DNA of 12,802 nucleotides, taken from positions 1 through 12,802 of the forward strand of contig JAUSIF010000354.1 in NCBI GenBank assembly GCA_030648135.1, read 5' to 3'. Position 1 is the first letter of the stretch. Every line of letters begins with the position of its first letter. Positions 1 to 6,835 of this stretch are shown in pieces. The DNA comes from Xanthobacteraceae bacterium. GTDB lineage: Bacteria > Pseudomonadota > Alphaproteobacteria > Rhizobiales > Xanthobacteraceae. Both the position numbers and the translations under genes were made by a program. The notes beneath the pieces are model-generated. The model made no database searches. It was not told where the DNA came from and saw only the letters and a program-made list of their open reading frames with translations.

Positions 1-1
1 A

Positions 2-397
2 CCGCTCGCGGGCGCCGTCATCGTCTCGACGCCGCAGGATTTGGCGCTCATCGACGCGCGCCGCGGCATCGCCATGTTCCGCCGGGTCGACGTGCCGGTG
101 CTGGGCGTGGTCGAGAACATGAGCTATTTCCTCTGTCCCCATTGCGGCAAGCGCTCGGAAATCTTCAGCCACGGCGGCGCCCGCAAGGAGGCCGAGCGGC
201 TCAATGTGCCCTTCCTCGGCGAGGTGCCGCTGGAGCCCGAAATCCGCGAGACCTCCGACGCCGGTTTGCCGCTGGTGGCGACCAAGCCCGACAGCCCGCA
301 GGCGGCGATCTATCGCGGGATCGCTAAGCGGGTGCGCGCCGGTCTCGAACAGAACAAAACCGGCCGCGCCGCACCCAAGATCGTGATCGAAGGTTAA
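2..397 (+). CDS. apbC: Mrp/ApbC-family Fe-S cluster carrier P-loop ATPase, C-terminal part (5' end outside window)
   Basis: This is the C-terminal 131 residues of an Mrp/NBP35/ApbC ATPase, cytosolic proteins that carry and deliver [4Fe-4S] clusters. The reading frame is open from the first bases of the window, so the N-terminal domain and the P-loop are missing. Visible family marks are the VIVSTPQDLALID segment (switch region of the MinD-like fold), the GVVENMSYF stretch, and the CPHCG motif just after it, whose two cysteines bridge a cluster at the dimer interface in this family. The LGEVPLEPEIRE and GLPLV segments near the end are also typical. The tail is a short basic extension (NKTGRAAPK). 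The frame ends at a TAA and the next gene on the same strand starts 100 bases later. The family assignment is firm. The symbol is the usual one for bacterial members, sometimes written mrp. Confidence 0.93.
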   Translation, partial: PLAGAVIVSTPQDLALIDARRGIAMFRRVDVPVLGVVENMSYFLCPHCGKRSEIFSHGGARKEAERLNVPFLGEVPLEPEIRETSDAGLPLVATKPDSPQAAIYRGIAKRVRAGLEQNKTGRAAPKIVIEG

Positions 398-455
398 GCT
401 TGGCGAGTACCTAAGGCCAAATTTTCATGCTACCGGCTCGATCTGCGGAATTCGG

Positions 456-467
456 AAACAGCTGTTT
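456..467. repeat. 12-base perfect palindrome upstream of the TRAP binding-protein gene
   Basis: AAACAGCTGTTT reads the same on both strands. It sits 30 bases before the dctP-type start codon, in a 100-base gap that otherwise holds only the ribosome binding site. Its position and symmetry suit an operator for a dimeric regulator. It is followed by extra Ts, but with no unpaired loop it is a poor terminator. Any regulatory role is an inference. Confidence 0.4.
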
Positions 468-483
468 TTTCGGGCCCATCCCA

Positions 484-490
484 GGGAGGA
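484..490 (+). promoter_or_regulatory. Ribosome binding site of the TRAP binding-protein gene
   Basis: GGGAGGA lies seven bases before the ATG at 498. It is a strong Shine-Dalgarno sequence and fixes the start that gives a complete Tat signal peptide. Confidence 0.85.
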
Positions 491-497
491 ATAACCC

Positions 498-1583
498 ATG
501 CAGCGTCGTCAGTTTCTACGGGCCGCCGGCGCCGGTCTGGCCACGGCCGCGATCGCGAAACCGGCCATCGCCCAGTCGATGCCGGAACTCAAATGGCGGC
601 TCACCTCGAGCTTCCCGAAGTCGCTCGACACGCTTTACGGCACTTCCGAGGTCTTCGCCAAAGCGGTGGCCGAAGCCACCGACAACAAGTTCCAGATCCA
701 GGTATTTGCCGGCGGCGAGATCGTGCCGGGCCTGCAGGCGCTCGATGCGGCGTCGAATGCGACCGTCGAGATGTGCCACACCGCGTCCTACTACTATTTC
801 GGCAAGGACCCCACCTTCGCCTTCGGCACGGCGATCCCGTTCGGCTTGAACCAGCGCATGATGGACGCCTGGATGTTCGTCGGCGGCGGGCTCGAGCTGT
901 TGAACGAGTTCTACAAGAAGTTCAATGTCATCGGCTTCCCCACCGGAAATACCGGCGCCCAGATGGGTGGCTGGTTCCGCAAGGAGATCAACTCGCTCGA
1001 CGATCTCAAGGGCCTCAAGATGCGCATCGGCGGCTTTGCCGGTCGTGTGATGACGAAACTTCAAGTGGTGCCGCAGCAACTCGCCGGCGGCGATATCTAC
1101 CCTGCGCTCGAGAAGGGCACGCTCGATGCCGTCGAATGGGTCGGGCCCTATGACGACGAGAAGCTCGGCTTATACAAGGTCGCGCCCTACTACTATTACC
1201 CGGGCTGGTGGGAAGGCGGGCCGATGCTCCACAATTTGATCAATCTCGCCAAGTGGAACGAGCTGCCGAAGAGCTACCAGTCGATCGTCCAGTCGGCCTG
1301 CCATGTCGCCAATACCTGGATGATGGCGAAATACGATGCGAGCAATCCGGCAGCCTTGAAGCGGTTGGTCGCGGCCGGCGCCAAGCTGCATCCTTTCTCC
1401 CCGGCGATCATGGAAGCCTCCTTCAAGGCGGCGAACGAGGTCTATGCCGAGACCGTGGCCGTCAATGCGGACTTCAAGAAGGTCTACGAATCCTTCCTCG
1501 CCTTCCGCAACGATCAGTATCTTTGGTGGCAGGTGGCCGAATACACTTTCGACACCTTCATGATCCGCGCCCGCCGCGGTTGA
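498..1583 (+). CDS. TRAP transporter solute-binding protein (DctP family, 2-oxoacid/TakP-like), Tat-exported
   Basis: This 361-residue protein is the periplasmic substrate-binding subunit of a tripartite ATP-independent (TRAP) transporter, which uses the sodium gradient. The N-terminus is a twin-arginine signal: RRQFLRA at residues 3-9, a hydrophobic stretch, and an AIA|QS cleavage site near residue 25. The mature part has the DctP-type layout: LTSSFPKSLDT at the start, the KGLKMRIGG strand near 171-179, and DAVEWVGP near 210-217. Q155, R176, E213 and W214 line up with residues I recall as binding ligand carboxylate and cation in the 2-oxoacid protein TakP of Rhodobacter sphaeroides. A 2-oxoacid, lactate or similar monocarboxylate is therefore the best guess for the ligand. 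The matching membrane subunits are on the opposite strand, converging on this gene. A mannitol/chloroaromatic label, often given to this subfamily, is less specific. Confidence 0.92.
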   Translation: MQRRQFLRAAGAGLATAAIAKPAIAQSMPELKWRLTSSFPKSLDTLYGTSEVFAKAVAEATDNKFQIQVFAGGEIVPGLQALDAASNATVEMCHTASYYYFGKDPTFAFGTAIPFGLNQRMMDAWMFVGGGLELLNEFYKKFNVIGFPTGNTGAQMGGWFRKEINSLDDLKGLKMRIGGFAGRVMTKLQVVPQQLAGGDIYPALEKGTLDAVEWVGPYDDEKLGLYKVAPYYYYPGWWEGGPMLHNLINLAKWNELPKSYQSIVQSACHVANTWMMAKYDASNPAALKRLVAAGAKLHPFSPAIMEASFKAANEVYAETVAVNADFKKVYESFLAFRNDQYLWWQVAEYTFDTFMIRARRG

Positions 1584-1607
1584 ACGGCAACCCGCGTCAC
1601 GACCCGC

Positions 1608-1644
1608 AAGCCCCGGAGCCTCAGGCTCCGGGGCTTTCGTTTAT
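1608..1644 (+). terminator. Intrinsic terminator of the TRAP binding-protein gene
   Basis: A 13-base-pair uninterrupted GC-rich stem (AAGCCCCGGAGCC paired with its complement, three-base loop TCA) is followed on the + strand by TTCGTTTATTT. It starts 25 bases after the dctP stop and lies between two convergent genes. The minus-strand side lacks a T run, so it is a clear terminator only for the + strand, though the stem may slow traffic both ways. Confidence 0.9.
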
Positions 1645-1657
1645 TTGAGCGCCGCCG

Positions 1658-3307
1658 CTATCTGATTGTCGGCGGACCGAGGTCGAGCGGCGGCAGCTCG
1701 GGTAGCTGAATCTCGATCTTGACCTTGTTCGGATCTATACCTGTTCCCGTCCCCTTGTAATGCATCACCATGGCGGGGAAGGCGATGACGAGACCGACCA
1801 TGATGCACTGGATGATCACGAACGGCACCGCGCCCCAATAGATCTGCCCGGTCGTGACCCCTTCCATGCGTTTGCCGGTGACGCGGTCGGGATAGGACTC
1901 CTTCGGCGCCACCGATCGCAAATAGAACAGCGCGAATCCGAACGGTGGGTGCAGGAACGAGGTCTGCATGTTCACGCCGAGAATGACGCCGAACCAGATC
2001 AAATCGATGTTGAGCCGTTCCGCCGGCGCAGCGAGCAGCGGAATGACGATGAAGGCGATCTCGAAGAAGTCGAGGAAGAAGGCGAGGAGAAATACGAAGA
2101 CATTGACGAAAACCAGGAAGCCGATCTGGCCGCCGGGCAGCGAGACCAGTGTTTCCTCGACCCATTTGTGGCCGTCGACGCCGTAGAAGGTGAGCGAAAA
2201 GACGCGCGCGCCGATCAATATGAACACCACGAAGGCGGAGAGCTTGGCCGTCGATTCCACCGCTTGCCGCGTGAGGTCGAAGGTCAGCCGCCGCTTGATT
2301 GCGGCGAGCACGAGCGCGCCTGCCGCGCCCATGGCGCCGCCCTCGGTGGGCGTCGCAACCCCGATGAAAATGGTGCCGAGCACGAGGAAGATGAGCGCAA
2401 GCGGCGGCGCCATGACGAAGATGACTTGCTCGGCGAGGACCGACAGGAGTCTCAGCCGCAACAGTCTGCTCACAACCGCGAGCGCGAAGGCGAGGCCGAC
2501 CGCGGCCGACATGGTGAGCACGACGAAATCGGCGCCGGCGCGCACTTGAGTCGTGCGCATGTAGAGATAAGCGAGAGTTCCCGCGGCGATGACCACGACG
2601 AACAGCGACATCACCCCGCGCCGCCCATCGGGCTCCTTATAGGTCAGATCCTCCGCCGGCAGGCCCGGCACCGAATTGGGATAGAAGATCGTGAGTAGGA
2701 AGACGTAGACCGCATAAAGCGCGGCCAGACAGAGCCCGGGAATGAAAGCGCCTTCATACATGTCGCCGACCGAGCGGCCGAGCTGGTCGGCCATCACGAT
2801 CAGCACCAGCGAGGGCGGGATGATCTGCGCGAGCGTGCCGGAGGCGGCGATCACACCGGCGGCGACGCGCCGGTCATAGCCGTAACGCAGCATGATCGGC
2901 AGCGAGATCAGCCCCATCGAGATCACCGAGGCGGCCACGACCCCGGTCGTCGCCGCGAGCAGGGCGCCCACGAAGATCACCGCATAGGCGAGACCGCCGC
3001 GGATGGTGCCGAACAATTGTCCGATGCTGTCGAGCAAATCCTCCGCCATGCCCGATCGTTCGAGGATCAGCCCCATGAACGTGAAGAACGGAATCGCGAG
3101 CAACACGTCGTTGCTCATGATCCCGTAGACGCGTTCCGGCAGCGCTTGCAGAAAATCGGGCCGGAACAGACCGAGCTCGATACCGAGCAATCCGAAAATC
3201 AATCCGTTGGCGGCGAGCGAGAATGCCACCGGATAGCCGACCAGCAGAAAGACCACGAGCGACGCGAACATGATCGGCGCCATATTGTGAATGAGGAAGG
3301 CGGTCAT
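1658..3307 (-). CDS. TRAP transporter large permease subunit (DctM family), long form
   Basis: This is the large inner-membrane subunit of a TRAP transporter, the channel-forming part that moves substrate with sodium. It has 549 residues, longer than the roughly 430 of typical DctM proteins and like the larger forms paired with mannitol/chloroaromatic-type binding proteins. Hydrophobic helices run throughout. Family marks are TGVVAASVISMG near 121-132, SGTLAQIIPPSLVLIV near 156-171, GVATPTEGGAMGAAGAL near 316-332, and HPPFGFALFYL near 453-463. The extra length is mainly a two-helix insertion near 230-280 and a proline-rich soluble tail after about 515. Its start lies 16 bases after the dctQ stop, so the two are surely co-transcribed. 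It converges on the binding-protein gene, with 74 bases and a terminator between them. Confidence 0.93.
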   Translation of the reverse strand: MTAFLIHNMAPIMFASLVVFLLVGYPVAFSLAANGLIFGLLGIELGLFRPDFLQALPERVYGIMSNDVLLAIPFFTFMGLILERSGMAEDLLDSIGQLFGTIRGGLAYAVIFVGALLAATTGVVAASVISMGLISLPIMLRYGYDRRVAAGVIAASGTLAQIIPPSLVLIVMADQLGRSVGDMYEGAFIPGLCLAALYAVYVFLLTIFYPNSVPGLPAEDLTYKEPDGRRGVMSLFVVVIAAGTLAYLYMRTTQVRAGADFVVLTMSAAVGLAFALAVVSRLLRLRLLSVLAEQVIFVMAPPLALIFLVLGTIFIGVATPTEGGAMGAAGALVLAAIKRRLTFDLTRQAVESTAKLSAFVVFILIGARVFSLTFYGVDGHKWVEETLVSLPGGQIGFLVFVNVFVFLLAFFLDFFEIAFIVIPLLAAPAERLNIDLIWFGVILGVNMQTSFLHPPFGFALFYLRSVAPKESYPDRVTGKRMEGVTTGQIYWGAVPFVIIQCIMVGLVIAFPAMVMHYKGTGTGIDPNKVKIEIQLPELPPLDLGPPTIR

Positions 3308-3323
3308 GGCGCGCTCTGGCTAC

Positions 3324-3905
3324 TCAACGTTTCTCGATCACTTCGACGATGTGCTCGATCTCGGCCTCGAGCGGATGCTGATGCGGAGTGTAGGAGTCGG
3401 GGATCTTTCCTCGCAGCACCGCGATGCGCTTGATGAGTTCGGAGATGCCCTGCAGGAAGAGAAGCGCAAAACCCGCGGGTACCAGAAACTTCGCCGGCCA
3501 TTGCGCCAGTCCGCCGGCGTTCGACGACTGCTCATTGATGCGCCAGGAAGCGAGGAAGAAGGGCCAGGCCGTGACGGTCATGACGACCGTGAACGGCAAC
3601 AGGAAAAACAGATGGCCGAGGACGTCGATCCAATCGCGCATCCGCTTCGAAAAAAGATTGTTCACGATGTCGATGCGGATGTGCTCGTTGACGAGAAACG
3701 TCCACGCTGCGCAGAGCAGGAACACGGCAGAAAACAGATACCATTGCAGCTCGAGCCAGGAATTCGACGAAGTGTCGAACAGCTTGCGAACGATCGCGTT
3801 TCCGGCCGAGATCACGACCGCAACCAGGATCAGCCAGGCGAGCCACTTGCCGATACGCGAATTGATCGCGTCGATGACGCGGCTGATCTTGAGCAGAAAG
3901 TCCAA
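3324..3905 (-). CDS. TRAP transporter small permease subunit (DctQ family), TTG start
   Basis: This is the small membrane subunit of the TRAP transporter, which binds the large subunit in the inner membrane. With the start chosen here it has 193 residues and four hydrophobic helices, near 20-42, 53-73, 95-120 and 138-158. DctQ marks are SWLELQWYLF near 49-58 and EHIRIDIV near 74-81. I prefer a TTG start at 3905 because AGGGGAG lies seven bases upstream and the protein then begins just before helix one, as usual in the family. An in-frame ATG at 3941 would add twelve residues (MWTPGGRQGRGI) but has only a poorly placed GTGGG before it. It forms an operon with the dctM gene. The upstream gap to the DMT transporter gene (about 156 bases) could hold its promoter, but I see no convincing one. 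Confidence 0.9.
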   Translation of the reverse strand: MDFLLKISRVIDAINSRIGKWLAWLILVAVVISAGNAIVRKLFDTSSNSWLELQWYLFSAVFLLCAAWTFLVNEHIRIDIVNNLFSKRMRDWIDVLGHLFFLLPFTVVMTVTAWPFFLASWRINEQSSNAGGLAQWPAKFLVPAGFALLFLQGISELIKRIAVLRGKIPDSYTPHQHPLEAEIEHIVEVIEKR

Positions 3906-3912
3906 GATCCCT

Positions 3913-3919
3913 CTCCCCT
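3913..3919 (-). promoter_or_regulatory. Ribosome binding site supporting a TTG start for the DctQ subunit
   Basis: On the minus strand AGGGGAG is followed by seven bases and then TTG. It lies inside the coding sequence if the upstream ATG at 3941 is used, which argues for the TTG. Confidence 0.6.
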
Positions 3920-4061
3920 GACGCCCGCCGGGCGTCCACATCCCACGTGCGATCTTGCGTCGCGTTACCCGTTCGCGCGCTCGGCGCGCAGTTGTTTGTC
4001 TTTCACCTTAGCCGAACGAAACTCTCGATCAATCCCGGCACCGATCTGTTCCGGCAACGGG

Positions 4062-4952
4062 TCATGGAAGTGCGGCAGCCTTGGGCCGCCGCTGCATCGT
4101 CTCGCGGTGGAGCAGATAGAGCCCGGCGCCGACGATGAGACCGATGCCGGCAAACGAGATCAAATCCGGAATTTCCGCGAACAGGACGATTCCGAACGCC
4201 ACCGCGAACACCACGATCGTATAACGGAACGGAGCGACCGCCGACATCTCGGTACCGCGGAAGGCGATGATGATAAAGATGAACGCCAGCATGATGAAGG
4301 CCGCCGCCAGCGCCACCACCGCGAGCGCCAGGAAGTCGGGCGTTTTCCAGGGCTCGGCCGCCGCTCCGAGCGCCCCGATCACTACCCCGACGCATGCACT
4401 CGCCAGCGTGATCACCATCGTCGGCACCTCCGGCCCGATGCGCCGGGTCAGGAGATCGCGAAACATAGCCATGAAAGCCGCCGTCACGGCGATCAGCGAA
4501 GCCACCTCGAACGCATTGGTCGCGGGCTTCACCACCAGGAGCATCCCGAGAAAACCGACCGAGACCGCAGTCCACCGCCGCCAGCCCACCGCTTCCTTGA
4601 ACATCACGACCGCGGCGATGGTCATCAGGAACGGCTGCACCAGCAGGATCGCGATCACATTGGCGAGCGGCATCAGCCCGAGCGCGATAATGATGAGGAA
4701 GCCGGCGAGGCTCTCCGCCAGCGCCCGCAGCATCACGGTACGGTCCGCGCCGCGCCGGATATGGACGAGTTCACGGCGCACCACGATGATCGCGAACGCG
4801 AACCAGAGCGCGAAGAAGCCGCGGATCGCCACGATCTCGGACGACGGCAGCCACTGGGCCGCGATCTTGGTGCAGGCGTCGTTGGCGGCGAAACAGGCCG
4901 ACGCCCCGATCATGGCAAGGATGCCGCGGTAGTTCGCGGAGGCGTCGGGCAT
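4062..4952 (-). CDS. DMT superfamily transporter with two EamA domains
   Basis: This 296-residue inner-membrane protein has about ten hydrophobic helices in two tandem EamA repeats, near residues 10-142 and 150-285. That is the standard size and layout of drug/metabolite transporters, which usually export or take up small metabolites by exchange or proton coupling. Visible family traits are the early MIGASACFAANDACTKI segment, the LIIIALGLMPLANVIAILL helix ending the first half, and the FAEIPDLISFAGIGLIV stretch near the end. The substrate cannot be told from the sequence. Its start is 44 bases beyond the moaA stop on the same strand, so it may be read through from moaA. The ribosome binding site is weak. 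Co-transcription does not by itself imply a link to molybdenum cofactor synthesis. Confidence 0.9.
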   Translation of the reverse strand: MPDASANYRGILAMIGASACFAANDACTKIAAQWLPSSEIVAIRGFFALWFAFAIIVVRRELVHIRRGADRTVMLRALAESLAGFLIIIALGLMPLANVIAILLVQPFLMTIAAVVMFKEAVGWRRWTAVSVGFLGMLLVVKPATNAFEVASLIAVTAAFMAMFRDLLTRRIGPEVPTMVITLASACVGVVIGALGAAAEPWKTPDFLALAVVALAAAFIMLAFIFIIIAFRGTEMSAVAPFRYTIVVFAVAFGIVLFAEIPDLISFAGIGLIVGAGLYLLHRETMQRRPKAAALP

Positions 4953-4996
4953 ATTCGATGTGCTGGTGAACGCGAGGCGCGCTCAGCGAGAGCGCT

Positions 4997-6043
4997 TTAA
5001 CCGCCGGTCACGTTCATGTGGCGGGCGAGGGCAGGGCGCTGGGTGCGGCGATCGATGACGAAATCGTGGCCCTTGGGCTTGCGCGAAATCGCCTCGTCGA
5101 TCGCGGCCTGCAGCAGCTGGTCGGCCTCCGACGCCCGCAGCGGCGCGCGCAGGTCGGCGGCATCCTCCTGGCCGAGGCACATATAGAGCGTGCCGGTGCA
5201 GGTCACCCGCACGCGGTTGCAGCCTTCGCAGAAATTGTGGGTGAGCGGGGTGATGAAGCCGAGCCGCCCGCCGGTCTCCTTGATCCGCACATAGCGGGCG
5301 GGTCCGCCGGTGCGGTAGTCGATGTCCTCGAGGTTGTAACGGCTCGCCAGCCGTGCGCGCACGAGCGACAGCGGTAGATACTGATCGACGCGCTCAGGCT
5401 CGATGTCGCCGAGCGGCATCACCTCGATCAGCGAAAGATCCATGCTGCGTCCGTGCGCCCATTCCATGAGCGCGGGGATTTCGTCCTCGTTCACGCTCTT
5501 GAGCGCGACCGCGTTGATCTTCACGTGCAGGCCCGCGGCTTGTGCGGCATCGATGCCCGCCATCACCTTGTCGAGTTCGCCCCAACGGGTGACGGCGCGG
5601 AACTTCTCGGCGTCGAGGGTGTCGAGCGATATATTGATGCGCTTCACGCCGGACTCAGCGAGTTCGGCCGCGAAGCGGGAGAGCTGCGAGCCGTTGGTGG
5701 TGAGGGTGAGTTCTCCGAGCGCGCCCGAGGCGAGATGGCGCGACAGCGAGCGAAACAACACCATGATGTCGCGTCGGACCAGCGGCTCGCCGCCGGTGAG
5801 GCGCAATTTCTTCACCCCGCGCGCGACGAAGGCCGAGCACAGCCGGTCGAGCTCCTCGAGCGTGAGCAGATCCCGCTTCGGCAGGAAGGTCATTTGCTCC
5901 GACATGCAATAGACGCAGCGGAAGTCGCAGCGGTCGGTCACCGACACGCGCAAATAAGTGATCCCCCGCCCGAACGGATCGATGAGCGGCCGCGCGGCCG
6001 CAACGGTTTTGCCCTGGCGGTCGAGACTAAACGCTTCGGTCAT
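4997..6043 (-). CDS. moaA: GTP 3',8-cyclase MoaA (molybdenum cofactor biosynthesis)
   Basis: MoaA is a radical SAM enzyme that, with MoaC, turns GTP into cyclic pyranopterin monophosphate, the first step of molybdenum cofactor synthesis. The 348 residues match the family length. The radical SAM cluster motif CxxxCxxC is C39, C43 and C46 (CDFRCVYC), and the GGEP motif for SAM binding is at 84-87. The second, GTP-binding cluster is held by C272, C275 and C289 in the C-terminal CEGCNRVRVTC region. The protein ends in the double glycine (TGG) needed for MoaA activity, so it is complete. GGAGG lies 12 bases before the ATG, a rather long spacing. The gene is divergent from the DUF971 gene across 115 bases. 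No other moa gene is in the window, and I see no molybdenum cofactor riboswitch-like leader in the 115-base gap, though that was judged by eye only. Confidence 0.97.
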   Translation of the reverse strand: MTEAFSLDRQGKTVAAARPLIDPFGRGITYLRVSVTDRCDFRCVYCMSEQMTFLPKRDLLTLEELDRLCSAFVARGVKKLRLTGGEPLVRRDIMVLFRSLSRHLASGALGELTLTTNGSQLSRFAAELAESGVKRINISLDTLDAEKFRAVTRWGELDKVMAGIDAAQAAGLHVKINAVALKSVNEDEIPALMEWAHGRSMDLSLIEVMPLGDIEPERVDQYLPLSLVRARLASRYNLEDIDYRTGGPARYVRIKETGGRLGFITPLTHNFCEGCNRVRVTCTGTLYMCLGQEDAADLRAPLRASEADQLLQAAIDEAISRKPKGHDFVIDRRTQRPALARHMNVTGG

Positions 6044-6158
6044 CGGCTTTAGGGTCCTCCACGGTCCGATAGTGGCGGAGCCGGACGACGAGGTAAAGGC
6101 ACATTGGCGTGTTTGCGTAAGAGCTTGTGGCGGTTAGGCTCTCGCCCGGAGACTGATC

Positions 6159-6548
6159 ATGGCGGATGGCTCACCCGAAAACCGTCCCTGGCCGAAGGAA
6201 GTGCGGCTCCGCAAGGACCGCCGTGCGCTGACCGTCGCCTTCGAGGACGGCATATCCTTTACCTTGCCGGCCGAATATCTGCGCGTCGAGAGTCCGAGCG
6301 CCGAAGTCCAAGGTCACAACCCCGACGAGCGCAAGATCATGGGCGGCAAGCGCGACGTCGGAATCATGGAAATCCACCCGGTCGGCAATTACGCGGTCCG
6401 GCTGGTGTTCGACGACCTGCATTCGACCGGCATCTTTTCCTGGGATTACCTGCACCAGCTCGGCCGCGAGCAGGACAAGCGCTTCGCGCGCTATCTCGAG
6501 GAACTCGCCGCCAAGGGCCTCTCGCGCGACCCGCCGCGACACAAGTGA
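6159..6548 (+). CDS. DUF971 / gamma-butyrobetaine hydroxylase N-terminal-like protein
   Basis: This 129-residue soluble protein consists almost wholly of a DUF971 domain (GBBH-like N-terminal domain, Pfam PF06155), near residues 13-115. Typical segments are the LRVESPSAEVQGH stretch, the VGIMEIHPVGNYAVRLVFDD core, and HSTGIFSWDYLHQLG. The function of stand-alone bacterial members is unknown. The same domain is the N-terminal part of gamma-butyrobetaine hydroxylase and the C-terminal part of the plant Fe-S carrier HCF101. No catalytic oxygenase domain follows here, so it is not a hydroxylase. GGAG lies seven bases before the ATG. A link to Fe-S delivery, for example to MoaA across the divergent promoter region, is only a suggestion from context. 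Confidence 0.9.
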   Translation: MADGSPENRPWPKEVRLRKDRRALTVAFEDGISFTLPAEYLRVESPSAEVQGHNPDERKIMGGKRDVGIMEIHPVGNYAVRLVFDDLHSTGIFSWDYLHQLGREQDKRFARYLEELAAKGLSRDPPRHK

Positions 6549-6692
6549 CCTGCATAAACAAAAAAAGCCGATGATCCGCCGGGTCTCGCTCAGGGCACAT
6601 CGCGCTCTTGGCTGTGTCGTACCTGGCGATGAGGAGGGGTTTCATAGGGGATACCCTACGACGACGCACGACCGTGACGATGACGGAGGCGT

Positions 6693-6767
6693 TGGTGGGC
6701 GCTGCAGGGATTGAACCTGCGACCTTTCCCGTGTGAAGGGAACGCTCTCCCGCTGAGCTAAGCGCCC
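6693..6767 (-). tRNA. tRNA-Val (anticodon CAC)
   Basis: The reverse strand folds into a complete cloverleaf of 75 bases including an encoded CCA. The acceptor arm GGGCGCT pairs with AGCGCCC, followed by A and CCA. The D arm is GCTC/GAGC, and the anticodon stem TTCCC/GGGAA encloses the loop TTCACAC with anticodon CAC, which reads GUG. The variable loop has five bases, and the T arm GCAGG/CCTGC encloses TTCAATC. All stems are perfect. It has its own promoter just upstream. Confidence 0.98.
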
Positions 6768-6784
6768 GGTTTCTGCGGGCGAGG

Positions 6785-6813
6785 ATGTAAAGATCGCCTC
6801 ACCGGGGTGTCAA
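6785..6813 (-). promoter_or_regulatory. Sigma70-type promoter of tRNA-Val
   Basis: On the minus strand TTGACA (6808-6813, perfect -35) is followed by exactly 17 bases and TTACAT (6785-6790, four of six -10 bases). The tRNA begins 17 bases after the -10 box, giving an expected leader of roughly ten bases. The spacing and GC-rich discriminator (CCTCGCCCGC) suit a stable-RNA promoter under stringent control; that control is inferred. Confidence 0.82.
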
Positions 6814-6835
6814 GCGAACGGCGCTGGTCTCGGCG

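Noticed and set aside
1760..2698. A 312-codon open frame on + opposite dctM
   Set aside because: The product is a run of D, E, H and R residues complementary to hydrophobic helices, a typical artefact of antisense reading.
3975..3989. GCGCGC-TCG-GCGCGC hairpin followed by a T-rich stretch on +
   Set aside because: It would terminate + strand transcripts, but no + strand gene lies upstream of it; on the minus strand there is no T run.
4979..4998. Six-base-pair hairpin between moaA and the DMT gene as a terminator
   Set aside because: On the transcribed minus strand it is followed by GC-rich sequence, and the stem is short, so it does not separate the two genes.
3291..5000. A 569-codon open frame on + covering the DctQ and DMT genes in antisense
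   Set aside because: It lies opposite two clear membrane-protein genes. Its product is almost all charged residues (E, D, R, H, Q) with no known fold, as expected for an antisense shadow in GC-rich DNA.
6560..6595. T7 run on the minus strand downstream of tRNA-Val as its terminator
   Set aside because: The seven Ts follow GGC, but I could not find a convincing stem before them; only a bulged 3+3 pairing exists.
6693..6767. tRNA-Val as an integration site of a genomic island
   Set aside because: No integrase gene lies near it and I found no second copy of its 3' end in the window; the neighbours look like core genes.
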